Shown piece after piece: positions 7,128 to 13,918 of a DNA stretch of 36,875 nucleotides. How positions within the stretch are numbered: position 1 is the stretch's first letter; every line of letters begins with the position of its first letter. The DNA comes from an uncultured Lachnospiraceae bacterium (GTDB lineage: Bacteria > Bacillota > Clostridia > Lachnospirales > Lachnospiraceae): assembly GCA_904420225.1 (NCBI GenBank), contig CAJFUP010000109.1, forward strand, positions 1-36,875, given 5' to 3'. The notes below the pieces were generated by a model, which did not search any database, was not told the DNA's origin, and saw only the letters and a list, made by a program, of their open reading frames with translations. The translations under genes were made by a program, and so were the position numbers.

Positions 7128-8249
7128 ATGAAAGTACGAAGAACTTTGATCATAAGCGGTGTTCTGCTGGCAGTGGCGTGTCTGCTTCAGATTTTGGCCC
7201 GGCAGGTGCCGGGATTCGGCCAGTGGTATGCGGTGAAGATTTACCCATTTTTTGTCAATACATACGCCCGTTTTACTTCCATCTTTCCCTTCTGTTTGTT
7301 GGAATGGGTGATCATAGCGGGAATTCTTTGGGTTGTATTCCTGGCGGTGCGGGGTGTGGTGAGAACAGTCCGGGGAAAGGAATCCCTGGGCAGGATGGCT
7401 GCCAACGGCGGATTGTTTGTGCTGCTGGTGGTGTCTGTTTTATTTTTCATGCTGACGGTTTTGTGCAGCGTCAATTACTATCGGGATGAATTTTCCAAGA
7501 CAGCGGGATTTGAGATCCGCCAGCATACCACAGAAGAACTGGCAGAATTGTGCGTCAGTTTGGCCAATGAAGTCAATGAAGCGTCCCGGCAGGTGGAGAG
7601 GGATGGAGAGGGAAATCTGATTCTTCCAGACGGCACGGTTCAGGATGCCATAGATGCCATGGAACATCTGGGTACGATTTATGAAGCTCTGGGCGGCTAC
7701 TATCCCCAGCCCAAAAAGGTATTGTTCAGCGATGCCATGTCGTATCAGAGCCTCATGGGGCTGTATTCAGCTTTCACCCTGGAGGCTATGTATAATGGGG
7801 ATATGATGACATACAATATGCCGGATACCATGTGCCATGAGCTGTCCCATATGAAAGGATTTATGAGAGAAGACGAGGCCAATTTCATTGCCTATCTGGC
7901 GTGCAGGGAATCGGGGAATCCGGTGCTGCAGTACAGCGGCGCCATGAATGCCTTTGTCTATGCCACCAATCAGCTATACGCAGATGCGGGAAGCCAGGCC
8001 TATTCAGCCGTATTTGCGCTGGTGGATGAAGAACCCCTGGCAGAATTGGGCAGGAATAACGAATTTTGGGCGCAGTTTGAGGGGCCTGTGAAGGAAGTGT
8101 CCAAAGCAGTCAACGATGTTTATCTAAAGGCCAATGATCAGGAAGATGGCATGAAGAGCTATGGCCGAATGGTGGATCTGCTTTTGGCAGAATATTTTGA
8201 CGAGTCTGTATCAGACAGGTCTGTATCAGACAGGTCTGTATCAAAATGA
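7128..8249 (+). CDS. DUF3810-like membrane protein with HExxH metallopeptidase motif
   Basis: Three hydrophobic segments near residues 6-24, 57-76 and 95-115 are followed by a soluble domain of about 250 residues. HELSH at 237-241 is a canonical zinc-metallopeptidase HExxH motif, and REDEAN (247-252) offers a downstream acidic ligand. Arrangement and length fit the DUF3810 family, whose substrate is not known to me. The tail is repetitive (SVSDRSVSDRSVSK), encoded by a 15-bp tandem repeat. ATG 7128 has AAGGA about nine bases upstream; ATG 7122, two codons earlier, is possible. It has its own promoter and appears to be a single-gene unit. Confidence 0.75.
   Translation: MKVRRTLIISGVLLAVACLLQILARQVPGFGQWYAVKIYPFFVNTYARFTSIFPFCLLEWVIIAGILWVVFLAVRGVVRTVRGKESLGRMAANGGLFVLLVVSVLFFMLTVLCSVNYYRDEFSKTAGFEIRQHTTEELAELCVSLANEVNEASRQVERDGEGNLILPDGTVQDAIDAMEHLGTIYEALGGYYPQPKKVLFSDAMSYQSLMGLYSAFTLEAMYNGDMMTYNMPDTMCHELSHMKGFMREDEANFIAYLACRESGNPVLQYSGAMNAFVYATNQLYADAGSQAYSAVFALVDEEPLAELGRNNEFWAQFEGPVKEVSKAVNDVYLKANDQEDGMKSYGRMVDLLLAEYFDESVSDRSVSDRSVSK
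8204..8243 (+). repeat. 15-bp tandem repeat in the 3' end of the DUF3810-like gene
   Basis: Two full copies of a 15-bp unit (8204-8218, 8219-8233) and ten bases of a third (8234-8243). The copies are identical and in frame, each adding five residues (SVSDR). Such a repeat can gain or lose units by slippage without breaking the frame. Confidence 0.8.
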
Positions 8250-8313
8250 GGGGAACCTGTTCATTTCTCGGTGGAATGAAGGGGGAAAACGGGACAAAAC
8301 AGAGGAAAAAACA

Positions 8314-8328
8314 CTTGAAATGTTCAAG
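8314..8328. promoter_or_regulatory. Candidate operator and promoter of the ABC-cytidylyltransferase operon
   Basis: CTTGAA-ATG-TTCAAG is a perfect 6-bp inverted repeat with a 3-base spacer. It overlaps a possible -35 box TTGAAA (8315-8320), with a weak -10 TAAGGT (8338-8343) 17 bases on. Because the operon's third gene carries a winged-helix domain, this is a reasonable site for autoregulation; binding is inferred. The rest of the 8250-8396 gap shows no other clear signal. Confidence 0.4.
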
Positions 8329-8396
8329 CGTATGTGCTAAGGTGTCTTTTGAAAAAATAGTTCTTAGGATATTTGGTAAAGGATAGATGGGCGCAG

Positions 8397-9191
8397 ATGG
8401 CTGTACAAAACAATGCGGTAAAGCTTAAAGTAAATCATATTCATAAAACATACGATGGAAAAGTGATCCTGGGTGATATTTCTTTTGAGGTCATGGATGG
8501 AGAATTTTTGGCGGTATTGGGACTGTCCGGGTGTGGAAAGACAACGCTTCTGCGGATTCTCATCGGTTTGGAGAGACAGGATTCCGGGACAATATACAGG
8601 GGAGGGGAAGAGATCTCTTCGCTGGCGCCGGATAAACGGGGAATGGGCATCGTATTTCAGAATTATGCGCTGTTTCCCAATATGACCGTTTTGGGAAATG
8701 TGGAATACGCTTTGAAGAGGAAAAAGGAAACCGCTGCCACTGCGCGAAAGACGGCTGTCCATACCCTGGAGCAGCTGGGCATGGGAGAGCACTTGGATAA
8801 GAAGCCCAGACAGCTTTCCGGCGGTCAGCAGCAGAGGGTGGCCATTGCCAGGACTCTGGCCATGAAACCGGATATTATTCTCTTGGATGAGCCCATTTCT
8901 GCTTTGGATGTGACCAATCGGGAAATCATGAAGCGGGAGCTAAAGGAGATTCAGAAGAAATTCCACACCACCATGATTTTCATCACCCATGAGCAGGAAG
9001 AAGCCTTTTACCTGGCAGATCGGATTATGGTGATGTCAGAGGGAAGGATCGAGCAGCTGGATACGCCGGAGAGGATTTTTTCCCATCCGGCCAATGCTTA
9101 TGTGGAAGAGTTTGTGGTGGCGCATTTGGAGCAGAAGTATCAGTCTCTTTTGCGGTGTACAGGCCGTATGGAAAAGCGCGGGGGCCATTGA
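8397..9191 (+). CDS. ABC transporter ATP-binding protein (phosphonate/ferric/spermidine-type importer family)
   Basis: Cytosolic ATPase powering the adjacent permease. Walker A is at residues 42-50 (GLSGCGKTT), Q-loop in FQNYALFPN, signature LSGGQQQRVAIAR, Walker B IILLDEPISALD, and the switch histidine in ITHEQEEAF. It resembles the PotA/FbpC/PhnT group. At about 264 residues it lacks the C-terminal TOBE regulatory domain usual in that group. The ATG at 8397 has only a distant AGGA; an in-frame TTG at 8373 (AGGA three bases before it) is an alternative, so the exact start is uncertain. The permease gene begins 11 bases after the stop. Confidence 0.9.
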   Translation: MAVQNNAVKLKVNHIHKTYDGKVILGDISFEVMDGEFLAVLGLSGCGKTTLLRILIGLERQDSGTIYRGGEEISSLAPDKRGMGIVFQNYALFPNMTVLGNVEYALKRKKETAATARKTAVHTLEQLGMGEHLDKKPRQLSGGQQQRVAIARTLAMKPDIILLDEPISALDVTNREIMKRELKEIQKKFHTTMIFITHEQEEAFYLADRIMVMSEGRIEQLDTPERIFSHPANAYVEEFVVAHLEQKYQSLLRCTGRMEKRGGH

Positions 9192-9202
9192 GCGGGAGAA
9201 TT

Positions 9203-10795
9203 ATGAAGAAAAGAAAATGGACTGCGGTCCGTGTGCTAATTATTGTATTTTTGTTGATCAGCGTCATATTTCCGCTGGTGGGCGTCATGACGCATATCTC
9301 TCTGGAGGATGCGAAAAAAATCGTAAGCTCAGAGTCCTTTGGAAGTGTGGTGCTCCATTCTTTGGCTGTCACCGGAATCGCCACGGTGATTTCAGTGGCA
9401 TTGGCTTTTGTGCTGGCATGGTGTCTGAATAGAACCGGGATAAAAGGCAAGGGAATATTTGCCGTGCTGTTCACTGTTCCCATGCTGATCCCTTCTGTGT
9501 CTCATGGTACAGGGCTTGTGCTGCTGCTGGGCGATAATGGTCTGCTCACCAATATGCTGGGAATTCGGGTGAATCTTTATGGGTATTTGGGCATGGTGGC
9601 CGGATGGGTGCTGTACTCCTTTCCCGTGGCATTTCTGATGCTCATGGACAGTTTTCAGTATGAAGATTATACGGCATATGAGGCGGCTCAGGTGCTGGGG
9701 CTTGGAAAATGGGAGCAGTTTCGTACCATCACGGTTCCCAATCTGAAAAAAACGCTGATTTCCACCGTATTTGCCACCTTTACCCTGATTTTCACAGATT
9801 ACGGTGTGCCGCTGGTGGTGGGGGGAAAGGTGATGACGCTTTCCCTCTATATGTATCGGGAAGTGGTGGGACTGCTGGATTTCTCCAAGGGAGCAATCAT
9901 CGGTATCCTGCTGTTGATCCCGGCGGTGGCGGCGTTTCTCATGGATCTGAGAAATGACGATGGCGGCAATGTTTCCACTGTGACCAGGCAGTATGTGATT
10001 GGCAAAAACAGAAAAAGAGATGCGGCGGCATATGCCGTGTGCGCGGCAGTGGTGGTTGCCGTCTGTCTGCCCATCGGCGCGTTTGCCTTTTTGTCCGTGG
10101 TGAAGCAGTACCCCATTGATTTGAGTTTTTCCCTGGATCACATTGGAGAGGCGTTTTTGCTGGGCGTGGGCCGGTATCTGGAAAATTCTCTGGCCATGGC
10201 GCTGGCCACATCGTTTCTGGGGGTGGCGGTTATCTACTTCACTGCCTATCTCACCGCTCGTTCCAGGAAGACATTCACCACCATGACACTGCATCTGATT
10301 TCCATGATTTCTCTGGCCATTCCCGGCATTGTCTTGGGATTGTCGTATGTGCTGTTTTTTAAGAGCACATTTTTTTACGGAACGATTTTGATGCTGATTT
10401 TGGTGAATACCATTCATTTTTTTGCGTCTCCCTATTTAATGGCATACAATTCTCTGTGCAAGTTCAATGAAAACCTGGAGGATGTGTCGGAGACGCTGGG
10501 TATCGGCAAGTTGCGGATGCTTTTGGATGTGTATCTTCCCTGTACGAGAAAGACGGTTGTGGAAATGTTCAGTTATATTTTTGTCAACTGCATGGTGACC
10601 ATCTCGGCGGTTTCCTTTTTGGCCAATTTCCGGGATATGCCTTTGGCTCTGCTGATCCCCAGATTTGATTCCCAGTCTCTGGTGGAGGCCACCGCGCTGA
10701 TTGCTCTTGTCATTTTGGCGGTCAATGGTATAATGAAACTGGCTGTTTTTGTCCTGGAGCGGCGCATGGAGGATCCAGAGAAGGGAAAGAGCTGA
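9203..10795 (+). CDS. ABC transporter permease, two permease domains fused
   Basis: A 530-residue integral membrane protein with about 12 hydrophobic segments. It carries two binding-protein-dependent transport signatures: YEAAQVLGLGKWEQF near residue 160, and the more divergent VSETLGIGKLRMLLDVYLP near residue 430. So both halves of the channel are on one chain, as in FbpB-type and some PhnU/PhnV-like systems. The frame is open upstream to 9155, overlapping the ATPase gene, but ATG 9203 has GGGAG (9194-9198) at good spacing and a charged MKKRK start before the first membrane helix. It works with the ATPase before it and the solute-binding protein two genes later. Substrate cannot be read from sequence alone. 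Confidence 0.9.
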   Translation: MKKRKWTAVRVLIIVFLLISVIFPLVGVMTHISLEDAKKIVSSESFGSVVLHSLAVTGIATVISVALAFVLAWCLNRTGIKGKGIFAVLFTVPMLIPSVSHGTGLVLLLGDNGLLTNMLGIRVNLYGYLGMVAGWVLYSFPVAFLMLMDSFQYEDYTAYEAAQVLGLGKWEQFRTITVPNLKKTLISTVFATFTLIFTDYGVPLVVGGKVMTLSLYMYREVVGLLDFSKGAIIGILLLIPAVAAFLMDLRNDDGGNVSTVTRQYVIGKNRKRDAAAYAVCAAVVVAVCLPIGAFAFLSVVKQYPIDLSFSLDHIGEAFLLGVGRYLENSLAMALATSFLGVAVIYFTAYLTARSRKTFTTMTLHLISMISLAIPGIVLGLSYVLFFKSTFFYGTILMLILVNTIHFFASPYLMAYNSLCKFNENLEDVSETLGIGKLRMLLDVYLPCTRKTVVEMFSYIFVNCMVTISAVSFLANFRDMPLALLIPRFDSQSLVEATALIALVILAVNGIMKLAVFVLERRMEDPEKGKS

Positions 10796-10825
10796 GAAAT
10801 ACGGAACAAAAGCGGGAGGCTACCA

Positions 10826-11737
10826 ATGAATATCAATCAGAATCAATTTGAAATACTTGTATATGTGGAGCGGGAAGGCGGAAAAAAGATTCCCCAGAGG
10901 CAGATGGCAGAGGGAACGAAACTTTCCCTGGGCGTAGTCAATAAGACATTGTCCGAGCTGGTGTCCCTGGGACTGGTGACGCTGGATGAAGACAGAGAGG
11001 TTCAGATCACAAAGAATGGTTTGGATGCACTGGAGCCCTACCGGGTCAAGAGGGCGGTGGTCATTGCCGCCGGATTCGGAACCCGGATGGTGCCAATTAC
11101 GCTGAATACCCCCAAACCCCTGGTGCGGGTACACGGCAAGAGGATCATTGATACACTTTTGGATGCAGTGGCGGAGGCGGGAATCCCGGAGATCGTGCTG
11201 GTGAGAGGATATCTGGGAGAACAGTTTGATGTGCTGAAAACGCGCTACCCCAACATTCGTTTCCTGGAGAATCCCATGTTCAATGAGTCCAACAATATTT
11301 CTTCCGTGCTCATGGCCAAGGACTATTTGTCGGGGGCCTATGTCATGGAGGCAGATCTTCTGTTGGCCAATCCCCGGGTGGTGCGCAAATACGAATATTG
11401 CTCCAACTATCTGGGAGAATATAGGGAGATGACAGACGACTGGTGCTTTGACGTGAAGAAGGGTATTATCCGCAAACTCAATGTGGGAGGGACCAACTGC
11501 TACCACATGTTTGGCATCTCCTTCTGGTCCAAAGAAGATGGAAAGCGTCTGGCAGAGTGTGTGGAAAAGACTTGGAAGATGCCGGGTGGGAAGGAACGGT
11601 ATTGGGACGAAGTGCCTCTTCGCACCTTCCAAAAGGAGTTTGAAGTGGCTGTGCGCCCCTGCGAAGCGGGGGATCTGGTGGAGATCGATACCTTCAAAGA
11701 GCTGAAGCAGATCGATCCGGTTTACGCCATGCAGTGA
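10826..11737 (+). CDS. Winged-helix / nucleotidyltransferase fusion, PntC- or LicC-like cytidylyltransferase
   Basis: Residues 1-70 form a MarR-like winged helix-turn-helix (QRQMAEGTKLSLGVVNKTLSELVSLGLV). Residues 75-303 are an NTP-transferase domain: AAGFGTRMVPITLNTPKPLV (81-100) with nucleotide-binding G85-R87 and K97, metal-binding D177 in YVMEADLLL, and D288 in VEIDT. The stretches NESNNISSVLMA, DDWCFDV, GISFW and YWDEVPL are typical of phosphocholine (LicC) and 2-aminoethylphosphonate (PntC) cytidylyltransferases. It should join CTP to a small phospho- or phosphono-alcohol or amine, giving a CMP-conjugate. The fused winged helix suggests control of its own operon. GGAGG precedes ATG 10826. 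It is placed inside the transporter operon, so the imported compound is likely its substrate. LicC versus PntC activity cannot be settled here. Confidence 0.82.
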   Translation: MNINQNQFEILVYVEREGGKKIPQRQMAEGTKLSLGVVNKTLSELVSLGLVTLDEDREVQITKNGLDALEPYRVKRAVVIAAGFGTRMVPITLNTPKPLVRVHGKRIIDTLLDAVAEAGIPEIVLVRGYLGEQFDVLKTRYPNIRFLENPMFNESNNISSVLMAKDYLSGAYVMEADLLLANPRVVRKYEYCSNYLGEYREMTDDWCFDVKKGIIRKLNVGGTNCYHMFGISFWSKEDGKRLAECVEKTWKMPGGKERYWDEVPLRTFQKEFEVAVRPCEAGDLVEIDTFKELKQIDPVYAMQ

Positions 11738-11744
11738 GGTGAGC

Positions 11745-12719
11745 ATGAAGAAAGCGGCGATTGTGTTATTAATCATCACAGTGTTCCTGGTATGGCATGT
11801 GACGGTGTCGGGGGGAGAGACCATCATTGTATACTCCCCCATGGAACAGTACCGCAATGATGAATTGCAGAAGCAGCTGGATGAAACGTTTCCCCAGTGG
11901 GATGTGAGCATCATGTCCATGGCTACGGCCAAGGCTGCCGCCAAAATCGGAGTGGAGGGGAGCCATACGGACGCAGATATCGTCATTGATATGGAATGTG
12001 CATATCTGGAACGAATCAAGGACAATCTGGAAGTGGTGTCCGACCTGAGCCGTTTGGACTACCTGGACGGTATCGGCGACCCGGAAGGAAAGTATCTCAT
12101 CTGGGATCGTCAGACAGGTGCCATAGCGGTGAATGAGACTGTGCTGGAAAAATATGACCTCCCAGTACCTTCCACATATGAAGATCTCACCAACCCCATC
12201 TATAAAAATCTCATCGCCATGCCGGATCCCAAATCCAGCGGTACCGGATATTTTTTCTACAAAAATTTGGCGAATGTGTGGGGAATCCATGGAGCGCTGG
12301 ATTATTTTGACCGGTTGGCGCCCAATATCAAACAGTTCACAGAGTCTGGTTCCGGCCCCATTAAACTGCTGGTGCAGCAGGAAGTGGCCATCGGACTTTG
12401 TCTTACGTTTCAGGCGGTGGATGAGTGCAATAATGGGAATGACTTTTTGATTTTGGAGCCGGAATTCGGTTCGCCCTATTCCCTGACAGGGGCCTCCATC
12501 GTGAAGGGAAAGAGGGAAAAGCCAGGGGTGGAAGAAGTCTTTGATTTCATAGCCAATACGTTCATGGTGTATGACAAGGAATATTTCAGTCCGGGCCAAG
12601 TGCTGAAGGTGCAGGAAAATAAACTGGACAATTATCCGGTGGATTTTGGGTACGCGGATATGACAGGAATTGAAGATGTGAGCCAGCAGGAGCAGCTGCT
12701 GGAGCTGTGGAGATATTGA
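11745..12719 (+). CDS. ABC transporter extracellular solute-binding protein, signal-anchored
   Basis: The 324-residue product begins MKKAAIVLLIITVFLVWH, a hydrophobic signal or anchor at about residues 4-20. The mature part resembles the ferric/thiamine/phosphonate-type binding proteins (IIVYSPMEQYRNDELQ, DIVIDMECAYLERI, SGTGYFFYKNLA). No cysteine follows the hydrophobic segment, so it lacks the lipobox usual for Firmicute binding proteins. It is probably held by an uncleaved anchor or released. ATG 11745 overlaps a GAGGTGAG RBS just after the preceding stop, so translation is likely coupled; an in-frame GTG at 11739 lacks an RBS. Last gene of the four-gene operon; a long hairpin follows. Confidence 0.85.
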   Translation: MKKAAIVLLIITVFLVWHVTVSGGETIIVYSPMEQYRNDELQKQLDETFPQWDVSIMSMATAKAAAKIGVEGSHTDADIVIDMECAYLERIKDNLEVVSDLSRLDYLDGIGDPEGKYLIWDRQTGAIAVNETVLEKYDLPVPSTYEDLTNPIYKNLIAMPDPKSSGTGYFFYKNLANVWGIHGALDYFDRLAPNIKQFTESGSGPIKLLVQQEVAIGLCLTFQAVDECNNGNDFLILEPEFGSPYSLTGASIVKGKREKPGVEEVFDFIANTFMVYDKEYFSPGQVLKVQENKLDNYPVDFGYADMTGIEDVSQQEQLLELWRY

Positions 12720-12746
12720 GAAGTATAGACCTGGGATAGTGTGGGA

Positions 12747-12791
12747 AAACTGCCGTCAAATGAAGAGATTTTGTTCATTTGACGGCAGTTT
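12747..12791. repeat. Perfect 18-bp inverted repeat after the transporter operon
   Basis: Arms 12747-12764 and 12774-12791 pair perfectly around a nine-base loop. A further ACCTGG/CCAGGT pair (12729-12734, 12798-12803) can extend the structure. No T-tract follows. It lies 27 bases beyond the binding-protein stop and probably ends or stabilises the transcript. Confidence 0.65.
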
Positions 12792-12863
12792 CCATCTCCA
12801 GGTGCGCTGGGCGGCGCAGTCCAAAAGGGAAAGGTACTTTTTCATAAAACATGTCAAAATAAC

Positions 12864-12892
12864 TTGCTATTCTGACAGAATTTTTTTATAAT
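12864..12892 (+). promoter_or_regulatory. Strong promoter of the mscS operon
   Basis: TTGCTA (12864-12869), 17-base spacer, perfect TATAAT (12887-12892). The spacer holds an 11-base palindrome TTCTG-A-CAGAA (12870-12880), a possible operator. The leader is about 100 nt and contains a short GC hairpin near 12951-12966. Confidence 0.7.
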
Positions 12893-12998
12893 TGATATAA
12901 ACTATGAAACATAAGAATTTCTATTTATGTGGGAAAAATGTGTCTGCGCCCATGGGCTTACGCCCCTGAAATGAACGATTGGATGAGATGGTGAAAGT

Positions 12999-13871
12999 AT
13001 GTTGGAGCGTTGTTTTTTGGCGGCATCTACAGTGACGGAGATAGATGGCGAGAAGGTGGAATCCTGGTTCCACCAGATCGCCCCCAATATGACGGCACTG
13101 CTGGTGCGCATTATTTTAGTGATTTTGGTCTGGTTCATTGGGAGAAAAGTGATCCGCGTGGTATCAGGCTGGATTAATCGTCTGCTTACCGGAAAAAACA
13201 CCAGCAGTACTGTGGTGAAGCTGGCCAGCGGTGTGATCCGGACGGCTTTGTATGTGATTTTGATTTCTTCTCTGGCTCAGGTGCTGGAGATTCCTTTGAC
13301 GTCTTTTTTTGCCCTTCTGGGCACAGCGGGTCTGGCCGTGGGCCTGGCTCTGCAGGAATTTTTGAAAAACTTGGCAGGCGGCGTGCTGATTTTGGTGCTG
13401 AAACCCTTTCGGCTGGGCGATTATATAATAGAAGATAATAACAAGAATGAGGGAACCGTATCAGAAATCAGCCTTTTTTATACAAAGCTGCTGACAGTGG
13501 ATAATCGAACCATTGTTATCCCCAATTCTGCTCTGACAAATAACAGTCTCACCAATGTCACCGAACAGGACAGGCGTCTGCTGGAGATAAAAGTGGGCAT
13601 CGCGTATCACGCCGATCTGAAAAAGGCAAAAGAAATCATGGAGGATCTTTTGATCAGTCTGGATAACCGCATTGCCGGGGAGGATGTGACTGTGGTGGTA
13701 TCCTCTCTGGAGGAAAGTTCTGTGGTTATCATGGGGCGGTGCATGGTACAGTCAGAGTCATACTGGAAAGCCCGCTGGTTTGCCACAGAAGAGATCAAGC
13801 TGCGCTACGATGCCCAGGGTATTGAGATTCCCTATAATAAGCTGGACGTCACGGTTAAGCGGGAGACGTGA
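12999..13871 (+). CDS. mscS: Small-conductance mechanosensitive channel, MscS family
   Basis: A 290-residue three-helix MscS protein that opens under membrane tension to release solutes during hypo-osmotic shock. Hydrophobic segments lie near residues 30-48, 75-95 and 100-135. The third has the Gly/Ala-rich pore pattern GTAGLAVGLALQEFLKNLAGGVLIL followed by KPFRLGDYI, typical of TM3 and the start of the beta domain. The C-terminal cytosolic cage domain is complete. The RBS before ATG 12999 is weak, so the start is only moderately sure. A sugar phosphotransferase gene begins 47 bases after the stop and may be cotranscribed. Confidence 0.9.
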   Translation: MLERCFLAASTVTEIDGEKVESWFHQIAPNMTALLVRIILVILVWFIGRKVIRVVSGWINRLLTGKNTSSTVVKLASGVIRTALYVILISSLAQVLEIPLTSFFALLGTAGLAVGLALQEFLKNLAGGVLILVLKPFRLGDYIIEDNNKNEGTVSEISLFYTKLLTVDNRTIVIPNSALTNNSLTNVTEQDRRLLEIKVGIAYHADLKKAKEIMEDLLISLDNRIAGEDVTVVVSSLEESSVVIMGRCMVQSESYWKARWFATEEIKLRYDAQGIEIPYNKLDVTVKRET

Positions 13872-13918
13872 CGCGGCGATGAAATTGAAAAATGATGGGA
13901 AACGATAGGAGAAGAAAA

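Noticed and set aside
3479-8381. 13-base sequence ATATTTGGTAAAG upstream of both the XRE gene (3479-3491) and the ABC operon (8369-8381)
   Set aside because: Several shared 13-mers are expected by chance in a window of this size, and the flanks do not match; not treated as a common regulatory motif.
9392-10417. 341-codon minus-strand frame opposite the permease gene
   Set aside because: Gln/His-rich shadow of a membrane-protein gene, without RBS or domain.
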